Assembly: GCA_044235645.1 (NCBI GenBank)
Contig: JBIIHQ010000009.1
Coordinates: 62,001-126,000 of the forward strand
Source: OMIW01 sp044235645
GTDB lineage: Bacteria; Bdellovibrionota_C; UBA2361; OMIW01
Reading direction: 5' to 3'
DNA length: 64,000 nt
How positions within the stretch are numbered: position 1 is the stretch's first letter; each line of letters opens with the position of its first letter. Under the pieces are notes generated by a model. That model saw only the letters and a program-made list of their open reading frames with translations, was not told the origin of the DNA and searched no databases. A program made the position numbers and the translations under genes. Below are positions 9,401-18,084 of this stretch, one piece after another.

Positions 9401-9909
9401 GATATTCCAATGCCGGATCCACCCGTCGGCTGCCTGTCCGCATAAACCGTCAGATTGCTCCGCTTCGCAACATTGGTATTGAGAAGTCCGACCTCAGCGA
9501 GCTTCCACACTTCCCGCTGGGCTCCCTCCCAACTCTCCTGAGTAAATTTACCGTTATCCCGAGGCCCGATATTCCAGTGTACCCCCGTCAATGGCACTGT
9601 GTCCGCGATAAGCCAATGAAAGATACCGGGACTTATCACAAGCCAAAGCCACATCTTCGGTGGCGCACCAAGAGCCATCGAGAAAAGAGCCCCCGAGAAG
9701 GCGAATATGTAGATCAAAATCGCCCAGGTCTCAAAATTGGTATACTCAAGGAAATAGAGGAGGTCGGCCTGCACCCAGTATCCTTGGGTCGCCATCGCAG
9801 CGGTGATTGCATGCAGCACACCGGCCGGACAGCTATCGTTCGTCGACCCATCCCCCAGACACTGCTGAGCTGCGGTTAGCCACTGAATAAGTTCATAGAG
9901 CCACTGCAT
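6439..9909 (-). CDS. TraG N-terminal-domain-like conjugative membrane protein
   Basis: 1156 residues. The ATG is preceded by a good ribosome binding site (GAGAGGA). The first 100 residues carry two or three hydrophobic helices. A second membrane block at about 505-570 contains the L-P-R-L/Q-G-I-L-L-Y-F pattern followed by Y-P-F-C-A-M-L-V-L-I-P-G, and a further helix lies at about 690-710. This arrangement and pattern resemble the TraG N-terminal domain of F-type conjugation systems, which acts in pilus assembly and mating-pair stabilisation in the inner membrane. The C-terminal 400 residues are Ala/Gly/Ser/Gln-rich and probably periplasmic or extended, as in TraG proteins, but with no recognisable entry-exclusion region. 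The TrbC-like and TraH-position genes lie just upstream. The family call rests on topology and motif pattern, not on a search. Confidence 0.6.
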   Translation of the reverse strand: MQWLYELIQWLTAAQQCLGDGSTNDSCPAGVLHAITAAMATQGYWVQADLLYFLEYTNFETWAILIYIFAFSGALFSMALGAPPKMWLWLVISPGIFHWLIADTVPLTGVHWNIGPRDNGKFTQESWEGAQREVWKLAEVGLLNTNVAKRSNLTVYADRQPTGGSGIGISGGTAHVSQLFSYYDLLLTDLVDWVISWTGLYTLRPSNASGGDSNVPSDELYDATQKAGGGTIDNSNWLLSNLKWSMLEDVTSAKVQSPDLRDAFATFFGSECGDAFSQGVDEASFVAAHNAKGLTVPDTVFVQEGLLGRDYTRLTGELRSQQIPTPASLRKFLEKGGAGSFRESIGFLDSSEGLLSSGILDQIRCDQFLYLLTHALRWEAGHIYYQMAARLPGGFNPAALHYSMMYGWAVKKDSGAAAPLSIASLLRIIGGGAPAAGSGNLNQNEVMRFFQNLVLVHLWRNEMALVPRVNVRKSGSAEAVGFVESYQRTVGAKSKFGEVYSWAMMMPRLQGILLYFFAMAYPFCAMLVLIPGWHKILFTWASFWAWVKIWDIGFAIAFVIERSMWALIGNSPDAQRLFSKVLLMDDTIDSMGSHVTINCSSGSTIFNILGGGTSPLPQGLCAPGDIPTVMTSGTMESIGALTGAASGIGVGGALASFGQFELWQNSLSVMDRAMTIGASMKLDVENSYYIYIMSALYFAVPAVTGQLVLGAKAGAASLATNAIGGSAGESGRAAGSGFSGDLSQRARANQTAIGQAAYGKDMRGQAAAGGFAAKAMDQGNAKMMASAQGAFNQTASSGEGHAAHNTALSSQSAATALDGGMAVLGASMAKTRATYDGLQRVPSGQSNGNRGPSRASPSSAGSSPAISASSSSAGSSSEASTSRGVGSSSTGAGSGGPTGIPGAGLLRKPVDAWNVAAGLARTGGAGGAIGQAFQQAELDGANGIVRAEIAEGNHRQQAQSNAFQSQAGVNAFGFGQQAAGLDVSSGRNSQAADFQAKSAQYDAERNYASSIGGELAAMGAGGAVSVGAKPVGMEPMAMTGQLGRDMQKRAGFAENQFQSFLQSGQAKLQGAYGYGATASRFQSGDGAALMGRVAERSQGMGGFIPPGGFSGGVQDASAAAYGADGSLKPQNLAAPQQGNPAPQAQHPNLGMIGAQK

Positions 9910-9974
9910 GGTTTGCTATCCTCTCATATTAGGCTGATCGCGCCACCTTCACTCTCGAGCCCCCGGCCTCCCCA

Positions 9975-11747
9975 TCACGAGCTGCTCTGATTTGTCCGAG
10001 CCAATTTTGCTTCAAGCTCGAGTTTTCGCAACATGTCCCCAAGCAACTCGAGCTCGTGTTGAAGCTGAGCTTCCTTCCTCTCAGAATACTGCGCCTGCAA
10101 CAGCTGTCGACCCAACTCAGCCATGTCCTTGTACTCAGCACTGGCCGAAAATTGCTGGATTGTTGTCCAGGCTGTCGTCACAATATCGCGAGTAAAGAGG
10201 AGCGCTCGCGAATTGGCAAATCTCATAGCTGTCGAAGCCCAGGTCGGAAACCGCTGCCTACCCCACTCGCTCGCAACCCTCGTAAATTCGTATGGCCCAT
10301 TCAAATCAGCACCCGCGCAACTAAGGGTGGGAACCACGCCCCCTATCAATGGGATGCCGCTCAGTAGGCCTGATAGAAGACTTCCGAAGAAATCTTGCCC
10401 TTGGGCAACTTCGCGGCGGTACGCGAAAAAGAACGCCTCCGCTGTTCCCCTGCTCACCGCATACCCCGGTATCGAGAGGTCGGTCCGGGCCCGGTCCCAA
10501 TCTTTGGCGAGCACTTCCCACGGGCCGGGACACGTCCCTGCATCAGCACCCGACAGATTGAGGCCGTTGCAGTTCTCCCCCCCTATCTGATCGCCCCGGG
10601 GAGTCATCGGCAACAGATGAGCATCTGCTGAGGTGTAGACCGAGTTGTAATAATTACACTGGGCCACTATCAACCACTGAATCAACTGATAGTAGTATCG
10701 AGCCCAGCAATAGCGGGATACCTCGAGGGACACCGGATCTGTACATACCTGTGCGTCGAGTTGGCTCGGATCGCCGAGCCTATCCTCCCAGGCCACTTCA
10801 TCCTCCCCGGTAGCTTCCCACGGAGTTAACTTTTTGAGATAGTGATCCACAGCTTTTGCGTTCTGTTGAGGCTTCGAAATAAACACCACGTCCCCAAACT
10901 TTCGCTTAAACTCTTCTGCTGTCAATTTAAAATTGTTTTCCAACGCATCGGATTTGTTGACATACTGCCCTTCACCCAGAAAGGACTGAGAAATTGTCGA
11001 GTCTTTCCTTCGCCTAAACATCAACGTTGAAAGCCTTAGCTCGTCAGTCGCTCCGCCTGCCGGGGGGCCGTCCGGTGTCGCTTGCGGATGGTCCAAGAGT
11101 CCGGGAAGATCGATCGTCTCGCGACAGCTGTTCGATGCCTCTGCCAGTGATATGCCGCCCGTCCCTAACTTCTCGCGAACACATTTCGCCATCGCTCTTT
11201 TAAAGAGCGCCTGAACGGTCGAACTTTCACCCTCCGACGCTTCAAGAGCTCGACGATCCGTTGATATCGGAATTGCGTGATTTATCACCTGAGACACAGC
11301 AGCACACGCCGCAGAGTCAGTAAAACACATTGCCGACATACTGGTTCCCCCAGCCGATGTGGGCGCCATGCTCAGCATGTAGGAATAGCTCGCTGTCGCA
11401 TTTGTCGTGTTGAGTTCGGCGAGGGCTTCTGGTGCCAAAGCCCCCCCCCCAAGGGCGGTCGTGAACACATCAGAACCCACCGTCGGATCGAACGCTATCG
11501 AAGCACTTTCCTCATCATCACCGTTGAGGTCGGGGATTATGGCGAGCTCCAAGCCTACCTTAGGGGGGTTAGTTGCCCGTGTGATTGTTCCGGTATCCAA
11601 AGGGACAGGCGCCGTCGGCTGGGGAACGAATTCAAATTGCGCTATTGATTGATTCTCTGCTCCAATCACTATCAGTCCACTCAACGAAAGGAGCGCGATT
11701 ACCCTGCCCCCTCCTCCTCTGGGCTTATTATCGCTGACATGACCCAT
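9975..11747 (-). CDS. Secreted protein in the TraH position of the T4SS-like cluster
   Basis: 590 residues. I start at ATG 11745-11747, which has a strong AAGGAG ribosome binding site and begins a signal peptide (basic start, L-S-L-S-G-L-I-V-I-G core, cleavage near residue 35); the longer frame starts without support. The mature protein has several Cys, a hydrophobic patch near residue 370 and a charged helical C-terminus of about 60 residues. TraH proteins are also periplasmic with a C-terminal coiled coil and are encoded directly before traG, so TraH-like is the best guess, but I cannot align convincing TraH motifs. A run of ten C (11441-11450) lies within the gene. The start lies 23 bases from the upstream stop, consistent with one operon. 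Confidence 0.5.
   Translation of the reverse strand: MGHVSDNKPRGGGGRVIALLSLSGLIVIGAENQSIAQFEFVPQPTAPVPLDTGTITRATNPPKVGLELAIIPDLNGDDEESASIAFDPTVGSDVFTTALGGGALAPEALAELNTTNATASYSYMLSMAPTSAGGTSMSAMCFTDSAACAAVSQVINHAIPISTDRRALEASEGESSTVQALFKRAMAKCVREKLGTGGISLAEASNSCRETIDLPGLLDHPQATPDGPPAGGATDELRLSTLMFRRRKDSTISQSFLGEGQYVNKSDALENNFKLTAEEFKRKFGDVVFISKPQQNAKAVDHYLKKLTPWEATGEDEVAWEDRLGDPSQLDAQVCTDPVSLEVSRYCWARYYYQLIQWLIVAQCNYYNSVYTSADAHLLPMTPRGDQIGGENCNGLNLSGADAGTCPGPWEVLAKDWDRARTDLSIPGYAVSRGTAEAFFFAYRREVAQGQDFFGSLLSGLLSGIPLIGGVVPTLSCAGADLNGPYEFTRVASEWGRQRFPTWASTAMRFANSRALLFTRDIVTTAWTTIQQFSASAEYKDMAELGRQLLQAQYSERKEAQLQHELELLGDMLRKLELEAKLARTNQSSS
11441..11450. repeat. Homopolymer tract, ten C
   Basis: Ten consecutive C on the plus strand inside the TraH-position gene, at about codon 100. 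Length change by one or two bases would truncate the protein. Confidence 0.9.
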
Positions 11748-11769
11748 CAAATACTCCTTACCTACCGAA

Positions 11770-13152
11770 TCAATTACCACGACGACCCGCAACCCTCTGT
11801 ACCAATTCGTCCAGATACCACACCGTGCGATGTCCTTTCTCCAAAACTGCTTTCCCTAAAGTCTCCGCGACCACCGCGACCGCTGGGGTGTAGTCAACTC
11901 CGAGACTAGTCGCAAATTCCCGATTGTGTTCGATGGGGAAAGTCACCGCCACGTTGTATCTGAGGAGCTGCCGCACGTTCAGCTCTGGCAGTGGAACGAA
12001 TGATATCCCCTGCACCCGAATATTCGGATCGCGCTCGTACCGGTCGAAGAGCCGCTGCACATCCCCTATCATCGACATCGGACCAAGTTCCGAACTGGAG
12101 AGGAAGAAATACACCGTGACTTTGCCCTCTGGATCGACGGGCACCCCTCGAGGGTGGTTCTCTCGAACTAAAGCCCTCTCAGCAGCCTCCCCCCGGAGGG
12201 CTTTCTCTCCTCGCCCCGCGGCCCGCGACCCCGCAGACGATGCAGTGGGTCTTGCGCTCCCCATCGATGGTTTACCTGCCTCAGCGGAGAGCTCGCCTCG
12301 AGCGCGATCAAGGAGAGCCTGAGCCTCGGGATTCACCGCGAGAACTTCTGACTCGTTCTTGATAGCCTCTCCCATCTCTTTGCGATACAGATCCATGAAA
12401 CCGGATGGATCTGATTCCTCTGAGTGATCTTGCCGCGGCTGATACCCCTCTATTTCATTCCCGAGGGAATGCAACCGAGCCGCAAGTCCCGAACGCTCCC
12501 TGAAGTTGTTCATATATCGGGCGTAACGGCGGGCATACTGAAACGCGAGCTCCTTGTCGCCCGCTTGAAGGGCGTGCATCATCGCCTTAAACGGCTTGGG
12601 CGCTTTTTCGTCCCCGAGTATAGCGTCGTCTTCTTCGGGCTTCCCGAACTCTCGCATGATACGGTCCCGATCGCTCTCTGGGATTTTCTCTGCAGAGGGA
12701 GAGCCTGCATCCTTCGATTGCCCCTCGAGCTCCGGCTCTCCTAAAATTGGATTCAGCACATTGATGGGGCGCGCCTTGGTCAGCTCGACCTTACCCGAGA
12801 AATAATCATCAGTAGCCCCCTTCTCAAAAAAGCAGAAGAAGCAGGAGCTATCCTCCTCATCGTCAACCTCAGAGCCGACTGATTCCGTCGCGACGAGCTT
12901 TCGTTCGAAGTTGTCATCGACTGATAGATTCGCTTCTGGTGCCACATTGGCGCCCGAGGACACCACCGGCTCGGCCGATACGGGGAGAGTAACCCCCCCA
13001 ATAAGAGCTACGACGAGATGACAAAATCGGCGTGTGCGAATGAAGCCCGAGCTCCAGCCTTGGATGTACCAAGCTCCACCCCGCCATGAGACGGCAGAGC
13101 AACGCCCCGAGCGTCCTTCAAAATGCGTCGTCGACCCTGCCTTTCCTCGCAT
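11770..13152 (-). CDS. Exported protein with C-terminal TrbC/TraW-like thioredoxin-fold domain
   Basis: 460 residues. I chose ATG 13150-13152 because GGAGG stands five bases before it; the signal peptide follows (about residues 42-60, R-R-F-C-H-L then a hydrophobic core). The C-terminal 120 residues start with a beta strand V-T-V-Y-F-F-L-S-S-S, continue with F-P-I-E-H-N-R-E-F and L-G-V-D-Y-T-P-A-V-A-V-V. This is the layout of F-type TrbC: strand, Ser-rich loop, then 'F-x-x-y-x-V-x-x-x-P-x-x-V' with a cis-Pro. TrbC works in the periplasm in pilus assembly. The middle is charged and helical. A C-F-F-C motif lies near residue 100, which is not where thioredoxins carry it. It is the first recognisable gene of the T4SS-like series. 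Confidence 0.55.
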   Translation of the reverse strand: MRGKAGSTTHFEGRSGRCSAVSWRGGAWYIQGWSSGFIRTRRFCHLVVALIGGVTLPVSAEPVVSSGANVAPEANLSVDDNFERKLVATESVGSEVDDEEDSSCFFCFFEKGATDDYFSGKVELTKARPINVLNPILGEPELEGQSKDAGSPSAEKIPESDRDRIMREFGKPEEDDAILGDEKAPKPFKAMMHALQAGDKELAFQYARRYARYMNNFRERSGLAARLHSLGNEIEGYQPRQDHSEESDPSGFMDLYRKEMGEAIKNESEVLAVNPEAQALLDRARGELSAEAGKPSMGSARPTASSAGSRAAGRGEKALRGEAAERALVRENHPRGVPVDPEGKVTVYFFLSSSELGPMSMIGDVQRLFDRYERDPNIRVQGISFVPLPELNVRQLLRYNVAVTFPIEHNREFATSLGVDYTPAVAVVAETLGKAVLEKGHRTVWYLDELVQRVAGRRGN

Positions 13153-13396
13153 TATCCTCCACGACGAAGTGTCTCTCAGTGGATTTCCACCACCCACCTC
13201 AGAATAGTTATGATTGAGGGACCGATTGCGGTGCTGTTGGCAGTCCACGGACTCCCCAAAAAACAAGGCTCAGTCTTCGCGCAAGCGAGGACCGAGCCTT
13301 TGGTCGGCCAATCGACGGCCCTTTGGAGGGAGAAGGCAGAAGCCCTCTCCCCGAATGCCCGTGGCGGGGGAACCGGAGAGTTTCCCCAAGAGAGCT

Positions 13397-14548
13397 TTAC
13401 CGTTGCTTTCCGCTCTTCGTCAGGAAGCCAAGGTTGAACTCCTTCGAGAAGAACTCAGCATCGGAGCCCGTTGACCGGTTTTCGGCCGAGCACCTGATCC
13501 GATAAGTCGTATCCGACTTTGCTTTTGTGAGGGTCACCTCAAATTGAGGATAAGCAAACTGACGATTCACGACCACACGTCCATTCTGCTCCACCGTCTT
13601 GGCGGTTCTCAGCTTCTTAAACTTGTCGTCCTTCTTTTGCTGAATTTCACACTTGTATTGCACAACGTCTCCTGCCTCCGCCAGATTCGCTGACAAATAG
13701 GTCTGCAACTCTCCCGCATCGGGGATGTTATTTCCATTCTCATCGTCCCACCCAAAGGCGTTCTGTCTCGCATCATCATCCGACACGATGAGGTAGTCAC
13801 CTGCACTCGCAAAACGAGGGAGCGCCCACACGAGCTTTACCCTACTAAGCTCCCGAAGTGTCCCAACGAGCTTGGTAACTTTGACCGCCTTACCCAAGAC
13901 TTGTCTTCCGCTCTTAAGCTCAAGCACTCGAAGCTCACCCGATTCCGTCGAGCCGGTGGTTGACGGTTCTGCCGACGCAGGATCGGTGCAAGAACCCCCG
14001 CCCACAGGATCGATGTACCCACAACCACACACTCCCGGTTCATCTTTCTCCGCATCCGCGGGGCACTCGTCGGTATCGTCCCTCGTGCCGTCAGAATCAA
14101 AGTCGCCTGACGAGCCCGCATTGTGGGTAGTACCGAAAATAACTGCCCGACCGTTCCAACCATTAGATCCATCCGATTGTAGCATCAAATCTTGCGGGTT
14201 GGTGTCATCGTCGGTACCATCGGCAAGGTTTGACCCGTTGAAAATTCCGGTACCGTCGGGCTTCACCTTTCTAAAAATCGGCTCTCCAAGGGTCGAGGGC
14301 GTTCTCGTAGAGGGCATGTATACATTAAGGGGCCACCATGGTTGCGCCACCTCCGCTGTCACAAGCTCTCGTGGAGAGTTCGGGTCTGAATCATAACTTA
14401 CGGATGAGGCAGGGTACGCCTTTCTCAGCCGCACTTCCGTCCTCTTTATGCTAATATTTTGAGCCTCAGCCGATAATGACCCGATAACTAACCCCGCCGT
14501 TGCGCCCAGGAGCAACCCCGCTTTTCTCGCTTTCTGCTTGTTCCCCAT
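13397..14548 (-). CDS. Secreted protein with calcium-binding thrombospondin-3-like segments
   Basis: 383 residues. The start at ATG 14546-14548 is preceded by GAGGAG with suitable spacing and begins a clear signal peptide (K-Q-K-A-R-K, hydrophobic core, cleavage after A-E-A). Around residue 150 is an Asp-rich run D-x-D-x-D-G-x-x-D-x-x-D-E-C-P followed by G-V-C-G-C-G, the typical thrombospondin type 3 type of Ca2+ loop. A second Asp-rich loop, D-D-E-N-G-N-N-I-P-D-A-G-E, lies near residue 265. The remainder looks beta-rich, with a fibronectin-like C-terminus. It is upstream of and in line with the TrbC-like gene, so it could be a surface or adhesive subunit. No conjugation family is recognised. 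Confidence 0.6.
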   Translation of the reverse strand: MGNKQKARKAGLLLGATAGLVIGSLSAEAQNISIKRTEVRLRKAYPASSVSYDSDPNSPRELVTAEVAQPWWPLNVYMPSTRTPSTLGEPIFRKVKPDGTGIFNGSNLADGTDDDTNPQDLMLQSDGSNGWNGRAVIFGTTHNAGSSGDFDSDGTRDDTDECPADAEKDEPGVCGCGYIDPVGGGSCTDPASAEPSTTGSTESGELRVLELKSGRQVLGKAVKVTKLVGTLRELSRVKLVWALPRFASAGDYLIVSDDDARQNAFGWDDENGNNIPDAGELQTYLSANLAEAGDVVQYKCEIQQKKDDKFKKLRTAKTVEQNGRVVVNRQFAYPQFEVTLTKAKSDTTYRIRCSAENRSTGSDAEFFSKEFNLGFLTKSGKQR

Positions 14549-14686
14549 CACCGTCTCCTCAATCAAAAGAACTCAACCCCGTCGGCCAAGATACCCACGT
14601 GGCTCCCACATTTCACAACCGGCAAGGTTATTCTCCCACGGAACAGATTTGTCTCTTAACATGACCCGCAAATCCCCCTCTCCGGC

Positions 14687-17518
14687 TCATTCCTCCATCG
14701 GCGGACACGAACACACGAGATTCCTGTCCCCAAATGCTGCATCGACCCGCCCCACCGAGGGCCAGAATTTCCCTTCGCGCAGCGCTGCTACGGGGAAGGC
14801 TCCCAGCTGTCGGGCATAAGGCCGGGTCCATTCAGCCCCGGTGACATCAACGGCAGTGTGGGGCGCATGCTTGAGGGGATTGTTCGTCCGATCGAACTCT
14901 CCCGTGGCGATGAACCGTATCTCCTCGGCGATACTGAGCATGGCATCACAAAAACGGTCGAGCTCGGCGAGCGATTCGCTCTCGGTGGGCTCGATCATCA
15001 TCGTACCGGGGACCGGCCAGCTTACGGTAGGAGCGTGGAAGCCGTAGTCCATCAGCCGTTTGGCAACGTCATCAACCTCTATCCCCGCGGCCTCCTTCAT
15101 GGGGCGAAGGTCGATAATACATTCGTGGGCGACATATCCTCCGTCCCCGGTGAATACGACGGGATAGGCATCCCTCAGCCGTCGAGCAATATAGTTGGCG
15201 CTCAAGATTGCGACCTTGGTGGCGTGGGTGAGCCCCTCGGCGCCCATCATCGCGATATACGCCCACGAGATCGGGAGGATGCTTGCGCTTCCGTATGGGG
15301 CAGCCGAGACCGGCCCCACGGGGCTCGCTTCAGCGGCGAGAGGGTCACCGGGGAGGAAGGGGGCGAGGTGCTCCCGTACTGCGATGGGGCCCATCCCGGG
15401 ACCACCCCCACCGTGAGGGATACAGAACGTTTTGTGGAGGTTGATGTGGCAGACATCCATGCCGAGATCGACGGGGCGCACCAATCCAACGAGAGCGTTC
15501 AGATTCGCACCATCCATGTATACCTGCCCGCCGACTTCGTGCACGAGTCGGGTAACCTCGGTGACCCGCTCCTCAAAGACCCCATGCGTTGAGGGGTAGG
15601 TGATCATGATGGCAGCAATCTTTCCGGGGTGTTCGGCTATCTTGCGACGAACGTCCTCGATATCGATGTTACCCGCCTCATCACACCCCACGGGAACAAC
15701 GGTGAAGCCTACCATAACCGCGGATGCGGGATTGGTTCCGTGCGCACTCCGCGGGATGAGGCAGATGGTGCGCTCGGTCTCACCCCGCTCCGCAAGGTAA
15801 CCCCGGATGGCGAGAAGCCCTGCGTACTCCCCCTGAGATCCTGCATTCGGTTGGAGAGAGACCCGGGAGAATCCCGTTATCGCAGCGAGCGAAGATTCGA
15901 GCTCGGCGAACAGCTGGTGGTAGCCCTTAACCTGATCGCGAGGAGCGTACGGATGAATCGAGGCGAAGCTCGGCCACGTGACGGGAAGCATCTCGGTGGT
16001 AGCGTTGAGCTTCATCGTGCATGAACCAAGCGGGATCATGCTGTTGGCGAGCGAGAGGTCGCGGGCTTCAAGCCGCTTGATGTACCGGAGAAACTCGGTC
16101 TCCGTATGATACCGCTCGAAGACCTCAAAGCTGAGGATGTGGTCGTTTCGGAGGGCGGCTTCAGAGATTAAGGCAGTGTCAGCATTTTCACCAGCAGAGA
16201 GCTCGACCCCAAAAATGGTCGCCAGCGCCACACAATCCGCATCAGTTACGGTCTCATCGAGCGATACTGCCAAGCGCTCGGGGTGATCAGATCTGAGATT
16301 GACCCGAGCAGCAGCCGCTCTCGCGAGGATAGCATCCCGCGCGGTGCCGGACACCTTAACGGCAACCGTGTCGAAGAGGTGCTCACTGACGAGCGATAAC
16401 CCTCCGCGAAGGCACGCCGCGGCAAAACGGCTCGCACGACGGTGGACCGCCGAGGCGATATCCCTCAGGCCAGATGGGCCGTGATACACCGCGTACATAC
16501 CGCTCATAATCGCAAGGAGCACCTGAGCGGTGCAGATATTGCTCGTCGCTTTTTCCCGTCGAATGTGTTGTTCGCGGGTTTGTAGAGATAATCGGAGCGC
16601 CCGTCGGCCCGCCGCATCGCGGGTCACTCCGACCAATCGACCAGGCATCAACCGTTTCAGCTCATCCCGACACGAGAAGAATGCCGCGTGCGGACCGCCA
16701 TAACCAAGCGGAACCCCGAAACGTTGCGCCGAGCCGACGGCGATATCAGCCCCCAGTTCACCCGGGGAAGCAAGGAGCGTGAGTGCGAGAAGGTCAGTCG
16801 CCATAATGACGATCGCCCCCACTGATTTGGCCCGCTCGATCACGGCGCGGTAATCGTCAATCGAGCCCCAGGTTGACGGATACTGAACAAGAACTCCACA
16901 TTCACGGCCCGAGGGTACATACCTTTCGACATCGGTGACCACAATAGTTAGTCCCAGAGCATCAGCGCGGGTGCGCACCACCGCAATCGTCTGGGGATGG
17001 CACTGATCGCTGACGACGAAAACAGGATCAGCGGTGTGCTTGCACACCGCTCGGCTGATACTCATCGCCTCGGCAGCCGCCGTCGCTTCATCGAGGAGCG
17101 AGGCGTTCGCTATCGGCAGCCCGGTGAGGCTCGTGATCATCGTCTGAAAAGTCAATAACGCCTCGAGCCGTCCCTGCGATATTTCGGGTTGATAGGGGGT
17201 GTACTGGGTATACCAACCGGGATTTTCGAGGATGTTTCGAGCGATGACCGGCGGAGTTATCGTACCGTAGTAACCCATTCCGATATACGAGCGGTACACT
17301 TCGTTATCGGCTGCGTACGAGGCAAGTCGCTCTATCGCCGCCGACTCCGAAAGGGGAGCGGCAACGTCAGGAAGCTCGAGTGGCTTGGCAGCCCTTATGG
17401 TTGAGGGAATCACCGCATCGATGAGGGCATCGAGCGATGCCACCCCAAGCGTGTCCACCATTCTTGTAATCTCTGACGATGTGGGACCGATGTGTCTTTC
17501 GATAAATGGTCGGGACAT
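14687..17518 (-). CDS. gcvP: Glycine dehydrogenase (decarboxylating), P-protein
   Basis: About 943 residues from ATG 17516-17518, where the family's usual N-terminus begins (F-I-E-R-H-I-G-P). No good ribosome binding site precedes it, and in-frame starts lie up to 72 bases further upstream. The enzyme decarboxylates glycine using pyridoxal phosphate and passes the aminomethyl group to the lipoyl arm of GcvH. The PLP lysine lies in N-L-H-K-T-F, followed by the Gly-rich H-G-G-G-G-P-G-M-G-P loop. It is a single polypeptide with both halves (as in E. coli), not the split GcvPA/GcvPB form. It is the last gene of gcvT-gcvH-gcvP. No glycine riboswitch is visible upstream of gcvT. Confidence 0.96.
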   Translation of the reverse strand: MSRPFIERHIGPTSSEITRMVDTLGVASLDALIDAVIPSTIRAAKPLELPDVAAPLSESAAIERLASYAADNEVYRSYIGMGYYGTITPPVIARNILENPGWYTQYTPYQPEISQGRLEALLTFQTMITSLTGLPIANASLLDEATAAAEAMSISRAVCKHTADPVFVVSDQCHPQTIAVVRTRADALGLTIVVTDVERYVPSGRECGVLVQYPSTWGSIDDYRAVIERAKSVGAIVIMATDLLALTLLASPGELGADIAVGSAQRFGVPLGYGGPHAAFFSCRDELKRLMPGRLVGVTRDAAGRRALRLSLQTREQHIRREKATSNICTAQVLLAIMSGMYAVYHGPSGLRDIASAVHRRASRFAAACLRGGLSLVSEHLFDTVAVKVSGTARDAILARAAAARVNLRSDHPERLAVSLDETVTDADCVALATIFGVELSAGENADTALISEAALRNDHILSFEVFERYHTETEFLRYIKRLEARDLSLANSMIPLGSCTMKLNATTEMLPVTWPSFASIHPYAPRDQVKGYHQLFAELESSLAAITGFSRVSLQPNAGSQGEYAGLLAIRGYLAERGETERTICLIPRSAHGTNPASAVMVGFTVVPVGCDEAGNIDIEDVRRKIAEHPGKIAAIMITYPSTHGVFEERVTEVTRLVHEVGGQVYMDGANLNALVGLVRPVDLGMDVCHINLHKTFCIPHGGGGPGMGPIAVREHLAPFLPGDPLAAEASPVGPVSAAPYGSASILPISWAYIAMMGAEGLTHATKVAILSANYIARRLRDAYPVVFTGDGGYVAHECIIDLRPMKEAAGIEVDDVAKRLMDYGFHAPTVSWPVPGTMMIEPTESESLAELDRFCDAMLSIAEEIRFIATGEFDRTNNPLKHAPHTAVDVTGAEWTRPYARQLGAFPVAALREGKFWPSVGRVDAAFGDRNLVCSCPPMEE

Positions 17519-17619
17519 AGGAGGGGACTTCACAGAAGAGGCGGGATTGTATGAACGGAGCATAGCGAGGACTTGCCCGATGCTCCGCAAAGAATGTGAT
17601 GCCGATTGATTCGAGCATT

Positions 17620-18000
17620 CTAACGGTTTATCAGCTCGCGATATTGCTCGGGAGACAGGAGCGCTGCGATCTGTTGTTCATCAACGTGCGAGAGCTTCAC
17701 CAGCCAGCCGTCGCCGTACGGATCGCTATTCACGAGAGATGGCTCTTGGGCGAGCCGGGCGTTGACCCCTGCAACGGTACCGGAGATCGGCGTGTACACA
17801 TCGGAGGCCGCCTTCGTCGATTCGACGACACAGAGGACCCCTCCCTGAACCAATTCAGCACCAACGGCCGGAAGGTCAACGTAAACGAGCTCCCCGAGCT
17901 CGTCCTGAGCAAAAGAGGTGATACCGACAACAGCGCCATCGGCGCCAATACGAATCCACTCGTGGTCCTTTGTGTAATGCAGATCCTGGGGAAACTCCAT
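17620..18000 (-). CDS. gcvH: Glycine cleavage system H protein
   Basis: 126 residues from ATG 17998-18000, placed six bases after an AGGAGG ribosome binding site; a GTG two codons upstream overlaps that site and is unlikely. It is the lipoyl carrier shuttling the aminomethyl group from P- to T-protein. The lipoylation site is Lys63 in V-E-S-T-K-A-A-S-D, with the conserved K-D-H-E-W near the N-terminus and the Y-G-D-G-W-L-V-K segment near the C-terminus. Length and motifs are complete. It lies between gcvT and gcvP with short gaps, so probably one transcript. Confidence 0.96.
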   Translation of the reverse strand: MEFPQDLHYTKDHEWIRIGADGAVVGITSFAQDELGELVYVDLPAVGAELVQGGVLCVVESTKAASDVYTPISGTVAGVNARLAQEPSLVNSDPYGDGWLVKLSHVDEQQIAALLSPEQYRELINR

Positions 18001-18084
18001 CGGCACCTCCTCGGTTTATATGGTTGGTAGAAAGAAATTCGTCTGTCGTCTCTAAATGTGAAAAAATGGCGGCTGCATCTCATC

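Noticed and set aside
14858..15592. 244-codon plus-strand open frame
   Set aside because: Fully antisense to gcvP, which is certain from motifs.
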